Origin: Opitutaceae bacterium
GTDB lineage: Bacteria > Verrucomicrobiota > Verrucomicrobiia > Opitutales > Opitutaceae
Reading direction: 5' to 3'
NCBI GenBank assembly: GCA_003151495.1
Contig: PLXR01000143.1
Span: 2,769 to 47,576, forward strand
DNA length: 44,808 nt
This document shows positions 39,611-44,808 of the stretch, piece after piece (the first letter of the stretch is position 1; each line of letters begins with the position of its first letter). The position numbers and the translations under genes were made by a program. Under the pieces are notes generated by a model. The model was not told the DNA's origin. It saw nothing but the letters and a program-made list of their open reading frames with translations, and made no database searches.

Positions 39611-39930
39611 GCGGGGATATAGCCGCCAAACTCAAAGGTGCCAACAAATCGGTTCCTGAGTCGGTGATCCCGGACTCGATTCCCAGTCGGGTGGTTCAAC
39701 CCAACGAATTCCAAAGCAAAGTGGCGGAGAGGGAGGAATTCGAACCTCTGATTCGCTCCATGTGCGTCAGTACTTTAACTAGGCAATGGGTGGGCCGGAG
39801 GGACAACACCCCATAGCTCCGTGCAATTTTTGTGTTTAGGCTCCCCGCACGATGTTCGAAGGCCAACCAACACGCCGCTTCGCGGCAGGCACGAGAAAGC
39901 GATCACACACCTGACGTGTAAATCAAACCG
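39611..39930. other. Left junction of the tRNA-Ser array, non-coding
   Basis: This 320-base stretch carries no gene. It contains a hairpin at the end of the receiver gene, an imperfect inverted repeat at about 39669-39692 (CCCGGACT/AGTCGGG), the outermost tRNA-Ser 3'-end copy (39718-39749) and the leader of the cupin gene. It marks the change from GC-rich host-like sequence to AT-richer cargo. Confidence 0.4.
39718..39749 (-). repeat. tRNA-Ser 3'-end copy 1 (most diverged), att-like
   Basis: Thirty-two bases matching the 3' end of the intact tRNA-Ser at 41240-41271 at 27 positions. They cover the T-loop, the 3' acceptor strand, CCA and part of the A-rich flank. No 5' half, D-arm or anticodon arm accompanies it. 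The T-stem no longer pairs (A-C mismatches at two positions), so this is a decayed copy. It bounds the cupin unit on its outer side. Confidence 0.75.
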
Positions 39931-40476
39931 ATGAATCGCAATTCCATTACCTCGCAGCCACTCTCTCCCATTCCGGCGGACACCCTCGAACGTCATCTCG
40001 CGATCGCACGTCCCAACAAGGACCAAAGCTTGGCTCACCTCGGAATTGTGGGGGACACCTATACCATCCTATTGAGCGGCGCCGACACCGACGGTCGTTT
40101 TTGCCTTGTCGACATGCTCATTCCGCCGGGGGGTGGGCCGCCGCCCCATCGTCACGACTTTGAGGAGTCATTCACGATACTCGAAGGCGAAATCGAAGCC
40201 ACCTTTCGCGGCAAAAAATCCATCTTGAGAACGGGTGAGACTGTCAACATCCCGGCCAACGCTCCTCATTCCTTCACGAACGCCTCCACGGAATCGGCGC
40301 GGTTGTTGTGCATTTGCTCACCGGCCGGGCAGGAGGAATTGTTCCTTGCGGTAGGAGTTCCTGTGGAGACCCGAACCACGCAGGCGCCCAAGCCCGACAA
40401 AGTCGCGGAAGAGGAGATGAAAGCGAAAGTCGCCGCGCTCCTCCCGAAATTTCGCACCCAAATGGTGGGTCCATAG
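39931..40476 (+). CDS. Cupin-domain protein (array cargo 1)
   Basis: The 181-residue protein has a single cupin fold (about 45-125): motif 1 PPGGGPPPHRHDFEESFTIL with the metal-binding His-x-His and Glu, and motif 2 GETVNIPANAPHSFTN with the second His. Metal-binding cupins include oxygenases, isomerases and sensors; which this is cannot be said. It fills the first unit between tRNA-Ser 3'-end copies 1 and 2 and has no same-function neighbour. Its GC content (about 52-62 percent in sampled lines) is lower than that of the flanking chromosomal genes, consistent with acquisition from elsewhere. Confidence 0.85.
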   Translation: MNRNSITSQPLSPIPADTLERHLAIARPNKDQSLAHLGIVGDTYTILLSGADTDGRFCLVDMLIPPGGGPPPHRHDFEESFTILEGEIEATFRGKKSILRTGETVNIPANAPHSFTNASTESARLLCICSPAGQEELFLAVGVPVETRTTQAPKPDKVAEEEMKAKVAALLPKFRTQMVGP

Positions 40477-40494
40477 GCCCCTCCTCTTAGTAGG

Positions 40495-40526
40495 AAAATG
40501 GCGGAGAGGAAGGGATTCGAACCCTT
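40495..40526 (-). repeat. tRNA-Ser 3'-end copy 2, att-like
   Basis: Thirty-two bases, 30 identical to the 3' end of the intact tRNA-Ser. The two differences fall on the two partners of one T-stem base pair (G-C becomes A-T), so the stem still forms. That suggests this copy came from another functional tRNA-Ser allele rather than from random decay. No 5' half is present. It separates the cupin unit from the toxin-antitoxin unit, 777 bases after copy 1 and 745 before copy 3. Confidence 0.78.
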
Positions 40527-40701
40527 CATCCCCGGCGAGGCTAAGTTGCTAGAATACTTGGACTTGGTTCAAGGCTGCTGGATTGGAACGAGACATGTAA
40601 AGAAGAGGCCGGCAACCAAGGGAAGGCAATTCCATGATTTCCGACAACCTTCTGGCAACCCTGTAACGACGGTTCCAGCACGACTTGACATCAATTATGC
40701 T

Positions 40702-40720
40702 GTATATCAAAACGACATAC
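40702..40720 (+). promoter_or_regulatory. Inverted repeat before brnT, candidate BrnA operator
   Basis: GTATATC and GACATAC form a dyad with 6 of 7 positions paired around AAAAC, ending one base before the brnT start codon. A TTGACA hexamer lies just upstream (40685-40690). BrnA antitoxins repress their own operon by binding such repeats, so this is a plausible autoregulatory site. The -10 element is not clear. Confidence 0.4.
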
Positions 40721-40721
40721 G

Positions 40722-41033
40722 ATGGAATTTGACTTTTCCAGATTTGATGGCTTTGAATGGGATGCAGGAAATCTGACAAAGAACCCTACCAAGCACCAAA
40801 TATCCAATGAGGAGGCCGAAGAAATCTTTTTCCGGGAACCATGGGTGGCTGAGGCTTCCCGCCCGGATGATCGCGAGCCTCGTTGGGCCGCGCTTGGCAG
40901 AAGCGAGCGGGGCCGGGTTCTGCGAATCGTGTTCACCGTTCGAGCCAGGAAAATGCGAGTAGTCTCTGCGCGCCCGGCCAACAAAAAGGAGACTATAGTT
41001 TATGAAAAAGCTCTTCGTGAAAGACACCAATAG
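40722..41033 (+). CDS. brnT: BrnT-family toxin (array cargo 2)
   Basis: The 103-residue protein matches the BrnT (DUF497) ribonuclease toxins: FEWDAGNLTKNPTKHQISN followed by EEAEEIFF near the N-terminus, and the central RVLRIVFTVRARKMRVVSAR core in which the conserved Arg residues support RNA cleavage and the fold. BrnT has a RelE-like fold and stops translation until BrnA binds it. The antitoxin gene overlaps its end by 32 bases, the usual order for this pair. Its DNA is AT-rich (21 of 60 bases GC at 40681-40740). The unit sits directly beside the intact tRNA-Ser. Confidence 0.85.
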   Translation: MEFDFSRFDGFEWDAGNLTKNPTKHQISNEEAEEIFFREPWVAEASRPDDREPRWAALGRSERGRVLRIVFTVRARKMRVVSARPANKKETIVYEKALRERHQ

Positions 41034-41223
41034 CGAAAGGCCCGTCGACTGGCAGAAGGCCAAGTTCGCAACGTTTCCCAACCTGAAACCCACCAGCACC
41101 GCAATATCGCTGCGCGTGCCGAACAGCGTCCTGGCCCAGCTCAAGGTCCAAGCCCATCGGAAGGGCATGCCGTACCAGTCCTTCATCAAGGGTGTGCTGG
41201 CCGACGCGGTAGGCCCCAAGTAG
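41002..41223 (+). CDS. brnA: BrnA-type antitoxin
   Basis: The 73-residue protein has a C-terminal ribbon-helix-helix-like segment (about 33-70; AISLRVPNSVLAQLKVQAHR, MPYQSFIKGVLADAV) that would bind both DNA and the toxin, and a flexible N-terminus. It starts inside the toxin gene (32-base overlap), so the two are translationally coupled. Its stop lies 16 bases before tRNA-Ser 3'-end copy 3. It belongs to the CopG/BrnA group; pairing with the upstream DUF497 toxin supports the BrnA call. Confidence 0.8.
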   Translation: MKKLFVKDTNSERPVDWQKAKFATFPNLKPTSTAISLRVPNSVLAQLKVQAHRKGMPYQSFIKGVLADAVGPK

Positions 41224-41241
41224 TTTCGCAGTGTCGGGCAA

Positions 41242-41333
<92 letters not shown>

Positions 41334-41527
41334 GGGTGTCGGACAAACCGCCTGTCCGTCGGGCGAAGGGGAAGATGAAAGGCCATGGGGTGGGGCGGGG
41401 TCAAACGCAATCTCCCCTGGCCCCAGGTTTTGCCGGCCCGGCCGGCGCCCGGGGCGCGCAGGCACTTGAACCACAACGGTGTTGCAGTCGCCGCAGTGCG
41501 CGAGCTTCATGAGGAAACCCCGCCCCT

Positions 41528-43615
41528 ATGCGTGCTCCCGGACTCAGGATACCCGCTGCGGCCGCGCTGGCCGTCCTCTGCATGGTCACCCCTGCGAATG
41601 CCGCGGACGACGGCCGGCAGCTGGTGGGCCTCGACCGAGGCTGGCGGTTCGTGGCGGCGGACGACGCGCGCGCCCAGGAGCCGGGGTTTGACGACAGCGC
41701 ATGGCAGCCCGTGGACCTCCCCCACACCTGGAACGGGCTCGATGGCCAGGATGGGGGAAACGACTACCGCCGGGGGGCGGGCTGGTACCGCCGGCACCTC
41801 TCGCTCGACCGTTCCTTTGTGGGGCGGAGGCTCTACCTGCAGTTCGACGGGGCGAGCCTCATGGCCGACGTCTACGTGAACGGCGTCCACCTCGGCAACC
41901 ACAGGGGCGGGTTCGCGCGGTTCCGCTTCGACGCCACCGATGCCCTCCGGCCTGGATCCGACAACCTGATCGCCGTCCGCGTGGACAACGGCGAACTCGG
42001 CATCCCGCCTGCGGCCTCGGACTTCACGCTCTTTGGGGGGCTGTACCGCGACGTGGGGCTCCTCTCGACCGCCCCGGTCCAGATATCGACGATGGACCTC
42101 GGCTCGCCCGGGGTGTTCGTCGAGCAGCGCGAGGTCAGCGAGGGGTCCGCCCGGATCGTCGTGCGGGCCGAGCTTGAGAACCACGGTTCCCAGCCGCGGG
42201 AGGTCGACGTGAGGGTGGCGGTGCTGGACGCGGCGCGCGCGCCGGTGGGGGGGGCGGACTCGACGTTCCGGGTCCACCTGGCCCCAAACGGCTCGGACGA
42301 GGTTGCAAAGCCCCTTGCGCTGGCCCGGCCCCACCTTTGGAACGCCCGGGCCGACCCCTACCTTTACACCGTGCGCGTGGAACTCCACCCGGTGGCGCCG
42401 AACGGCGCCGCAGGGGCGCTTTCGGACGCGGTCGAGCAGCCCCTTGGGCTCCGTTCCTTCTCGGTGGACCCCGAGAAGGGGTTCTTCCTCAACGGGCGCT
42501 ACCTGGATCTGAGGGGGTTCAACCGCCACCAGGACTGGCCCGACATGGGATGGGCCATCTCCGAGGGGCAGGAGAAGGTGGACTTCGACCTGATGATGGA
42601 GGCGGGTGCGACGGCCGTCAGGGTGTCGCACTACCAGCAGTCGCAGTACTGGTACTCGCTCTGCGACCGGGAGGGGCTCGTCGCCTGGGCGGAGATCCCG
42701 TCCTGGCAGAAGGTGATCGGGACCCCTGCCTACACCGAGAACGCGCAGGCGCAGCTCCGGGAGATGATCCGCCAGAACTTCAACCACCCCTCGATCTGCT
42801 TCTGGGGCATCGGCAACGAGACCTACGGGCCCGACTCGGATCCCCTGGTCGTCGCCCTCAACCCCGTGGTGCACGAGGAGGACCCGGGCCGCCTCTCTAC
42901 CTACGCCTCGAACGGGGACAACGAGGACCCGAAGAACTGGCGGACGGACGTGGTCGCCTTCAACAGGTACTTCGGCTGGTACGGGGGGAAGATGGAGGAC
43001 TTCGGGCCGTGGCTGGACAAGACCCACGCCGACCATCCCAAGGCGGCCTTCGGGATGAGCGAGTACGGGGCCGGGGCGAGCATCTTCCAGCACGCCGAGA
43101 ACCCCGCGCGCCCGGAGGCCAGGGGCCCCTTCCATCCCGAGGAGTACCAGAACCTGCTCCACGAGGCCTACTGGTCGGCGATGAGGTCCAGGCCCTACCT
43201 GTGGTGCAAGTTCATCTGGTGCCTGCACGACTTCGCCTCCGACGGGCGAAACGAGGGCGACCACTCCGGCCGCAATGACAAGGGGCTTGTCACCTACGAC
43301 CGGAGGGTGAGGAAGGACGCGTTCTACTACTACAAGGCCAACTGGAGCCCGGAGCCGGTCGTCCACATCACGAGCTGCAGGTTCGCCGAGAGGAAGGACC
43401 CCGTGACCGAGGTGAAGGTCTACTCGAACGCCCCGAGGGTTGCGCTCGAGGTCAATGGGGCCGACCTTGGGTCCCGCGAGGACCCCGGCGGCGGGCATGT
43501 CTTTCGGTGGGCGGGCGTCACCCTTGCCCCGGGGGAGAACAAGGTCTCGGCCAGGGCGCAATTCGGCGACAAATCGGTGTCCGACTCGTGCATCTGGGCC
43601 CTGGGGACCCCCTAA
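41528..43615 (+). CDS. Glycoside hydrolase family 2 (beta-galactosidase-like), secreted
   Basis: The 695-residue protein has a signal peptide (about 1-25, ANA/ADD) and the GH2 domain order. A sugar-binding jelly-roll comes first (about 30-185; [34 protein letters not shown]), then an Ig-like domain (about 195-310) and a TIM barrel (about 320-610). The acid/base is E431 in GIGNETYG and the nucleophile E512 in [10 protein letters not shown] short C-terminal beta domain closes the protein. It would release a terminal beta-linked sugar, probably galactose or a uronic acid, in the periplasm. It starts 194 bases beyond the tRNA-Ser and is not part of the array. Confidence 0.9.
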   Translation: MRAPGLRIPAAAALAVLCMVTPANAADDGRQLVGLDRGWRFVAADDARAQEPGFDDSAWQPVDLPHTWNGLDGQDGGNDYRRGAGWYRRHLSLDRSFVGRRLYLQFDGASLMADVYVNGVHLGNHRGGFARFRFDATDALRPGSDNLIAVRVDNGELGIPPAASDFTLFGGLYRDVGLLSTAPVQISTMDLGSPGVFVEQREVSEGSARIVVRAELENHGSQPREVDVRVAVLDAARAPVGGADSTFRVHLAPNGSDEVAKPLALARPHLWNARADPYLYTVRVELHPVAPNGAAGALSDAVEQPLGLRSFSVDPEKGFFLNGRYLDLRGFNRHQDWPDMGWAISEGQEKVDFDLMMEAGATAVRVSHYQQSQYWYSLCDREGLVAWAEIPSWQKVIGTPAYTENAQAQLREMIRQNFNHPSICFWGIGNETYGPDSDPLVVALNPVVHEEDPGRLSTYASNGDNEDPKNWRTDVVAFNRYFGWYGGKMEDFGPWLDKTHADHPKAAFGMSEYGAGASIFQHAENPARPEARGPFHPEEYQNLLHEAYWSAMRSRPYLWCKFIWCLHDFASDGRNEGDHSGRNDKGLVTYDRRVRKDAFYYYKANWSPEPVVHITSCRFAERKDPVTEVKVYSNAPRVALEVNGADLGSREDPGGGHVFRWAGVTLAPGENKVSARAQFGDKSVSDSCIWALGTP

Positions 43616-43692
43616 AAGGCGCAGGAGAGAAAACCTTCTTGCGCGGCCTTGGGGGGCCCGGTACGGTGGGGTGGTTTTTGCCTAATTCCAAC

Positions 43693-44202
43693 ATGGTCTC
43701 TGCCCACAACGAACTGACCTATGACAGCAAGATCGAGGGGGACGTCATCGTCACCCGGGCCGATGCGGTCATCAACTGGATCCGCAGCAACTCGATGTGG
43801 CCGATGCCGATGGGGCTGGCCTGCTGCGCGATCGAGCTTATGGCGGTGGCCGCCAGCAGGTTCGACATCGCCCGGTTCGGAGCGGAGGTCATGCGATTCT
43901 CGCCCAAGCAGTCGGACTGCATGATCGTCTCGGGGACGGTGACCTACAAGATGTCCTCGGCGGTCCGGCGGATCTACGACCAGATGGCCGAGCCCAAGTG
44001 GGTGATCGCAATGGGCGCCTGCGCGAGCACCGGCGGCATGTACAGAAGCTACGCCGTCCTCCAGGGGGTCGACCGCATCCTCCCCGTGGACGTCTACGTG
44101 AGCGGCTGCCCCCCCCGGCCCGAGGCGCTCCTCGATGCCCTGGTGAAGCTTCAGGATAAGGTTAAGCGCGAGCGCTCCTTCAGCAAACTCAATACCGCCT
44201 GA
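43693..44202 (+). CDS. nuoB: NADH-quinone oxidoreductase subunit B
   Basis: The 169-residue protein carries the N2 iron-sulfur cluster ligands of complex I: the adjacent cysteines in [12 protein letters not shown], the cysteine in [12 protein letters not shown] and the last in [15 protein letters not shown]. It passes electrons to quinone at the junction of the peripheral and membrane arms. ATG 43693 is preferred, although the frame is open further upstream. Its stop and the nuoC start share a base. The gene before it is a GH2 enzyme, so nuoA is not in its usual place. Confidence 0.94.
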   Translation: MVSAHNELTYDSKIEGDVIVTRADAVINWIRSNSMWPMPMGLACCAIELMAVAASRFDIARFGAEVMRFSPKQSDCMIVSGTVTYKMSSAVRRIYDQMAEPKWVIAMGACASTGGMYRSYAVLQGVDRILPVDVYVSGCPPRPEALLDALVKLQDKVKRERSFSKLNTA

Positions 44203-44808
44203 TGCCCAAAGCGTTAGACGCCATTGCAGCGCTCAAGGGCAGGTGGGCCGGCGTGACCGACCGCGCCACCCTGGACCAGCCCGCGGTCAACGTGCCCGCG
44301 TCCGACCTTCTGGCCGTCCTCGGGTCGCTCAAGTCCGAGCACGGCTTTGACATGCTTTCCGACGTGGCCGGCGTCGACTGGGGCGTCGGGGTGTCCCCGC
44401 GCTTCACGGTCGTCTACCACCTGCTTTCCACAGCCGGGCACGAGTACGTCCGGGTCGCCGCGGACTGCCCGGACGACGCCTCCCCGGGGGTGCCGAGCGC
44501 GACGGGCCTCTGGCGCGGCGCCGACTGGCACGAGCGGGAGGCCTTCGACATGTTCGGGATCCGGTTCGCGGGGCACCCTGACCTCCGCCGGATTCTCATG
44601 TGGGACGGATACCCGCACTTCCCGCTTCGCAAGGACTTCCCGCTCTCGGGCGTCGACACCGACCTGCCCGACAGGGCGGTGGTCGCCGAGACGGGGACCA
44701 ACGCGATCGCCGCCCCGATGGCCGGCGGGCCCTTCGTCGCGGCGCAGGGGCAGATCAACATGACCGAGGCGGAGCCGCGCGCCAAGGACGAGAGCTGGAA
44801 CGAGCGCC
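44202..44808 (+). CDS. nuoC: NADH-quinone oxidoreductase subunit C (partial, runs off the window)
   Basis: The frame opens at ATG 44202, overlapping the nuoB stop by one base, and stays open for 202 codons to the right edge. The 30-kDa-subunit signature is clear: WHEREAFDMFGIRFAGHPDL followed by RRILMWDGYPHFPLRKDFPL. Earlier, a FDMLSDVAGVDWG segment also fits NuoC. The last 35 residues lie beyond the usual NuoC core; whether the gene ends soon or is fused to nuoD cannot be seen. Confidence 0.9.
   Translation, partial: MPKALDAIAALKGRWAGVTDRATLDQPAVNVPASDLLAVLGSLKSEHGFDMLSDVAGVDWGVGVSPRFTVVYHLLSTAGHEYVRVAADCPDDASPGVPSATGLWRGADWHEREAFDMFGIRFAGHPDLRRILMWDGYPHFPLRKDFPLSGVDTDLPDRAVVAETGTNAIAAPMAGGPFVAAQGQINMTEAEPRAKDESWNER

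Noticed and set aside
39750-39850. Possible integron attC-like site (GCCTAAAC and GTTAAAG on the minus strand)
   Set aside because: The core sites do not match the RYYYAAC/GTTRRRY consensus, the inner pairing is poor and no integron integrase is present. The tRNA-end repeats explain the unit boundaries better.
40498-40776. Open frame beginning MAERKGFEP, and a similar one at 41231 beginning MAEREGFEPS
   Set aside because: These peptides come from reading the antisense of tRNA-Ser 3' ends. They are a familiar annotation artefact with no protein family behind them.

Overview
This is a high-GC chromosomal segment from a Gram-negative bacterium. Outer-membrane machinery (a TonB-dependent receptor with FecI/FecR-type regulators, KdsD for Kdo synthesis), S46 peptidase, DUF1080 and GH2 enzymes, two Gfo/Idh/MocA oxidoreductases and a large Ig-repeat surface protein with a duplicated C-terminal module together suggest a verrucomicrobial, Opitutaceae-like heterotroph. 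That assignment is inference from gene content; no phylogenetic marker was aligned.

Layout. 1-6.5 kb (+): the end of an unidentified gene, a 1224-residue secreted Ig-like protein, a polyprenyl diphosphate synthase, and an ECF sigma factor overlapping a one-helix membrane protein that may be its regulator. 6.5-10.5 kb (-): kdsD, a Gfo/Idh/MocA oxidoreductase and class I fumarase. 10.5-11.4 kb (+): a TPR/LysM envelope protein. 11.4-22.3 kb: a reductive pyrimidine catabolism island. It holds PreA (uracil to dihydrouracil), dihydropyrimidinase, an M20 amidohydrolase (beta-ureidopropionase role), an AGXT2-like transaminase, methylmalonate-semialdehyde dehydrogenase and an NCS1 permease. Interleaved are an MbfA-like ferritin/VIT iron protein, a GNAT acetyltransferase and a DUF4097 protein. 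PreA lacks the usual C-terminal iron-sulfur domain and no PreT is present. 22.3-24.0 kb (-): sufU-sufS. 24.4-29.4 kb (+): sigma factor, FecR-like regulator and TonB-dependent receptor. 29.6-36.9 kb (+): an extended acyl carrier protein, an SGNH-DUF1080 fusion, a second Gfo/Idh/MocA oxidoreductase, an S46 peptidase, and an S9-family protein that has lost its catalytic Ser and His. 37.0-38.6 kb (+): two SAM methyltransferases.

38.9-41.3 kb is the accessory region. A receiver-domain protein that stops where a PAS domain would begin is followed by AT-richer DNA. Three copies of a tRNA-Ser 3'-end sequence (39718, 40495, 41240) delimit two units of about 0.75 kb. One carries a cupin gene, the other a BrnT/BrnA toxin-antitoxin pair. 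Only the last copy belongs to an intact tRNA-Ser(GGA), on the minus strand. The order of decay fits an array that grows at the tRNA, newest unit next to it, with no recombinase encoded here. I rate this the most interesting structure in the window.

41.5-44.8 kb (+): a GH2 glycosidase, then nuoB and the start of nuoC, running off the end.
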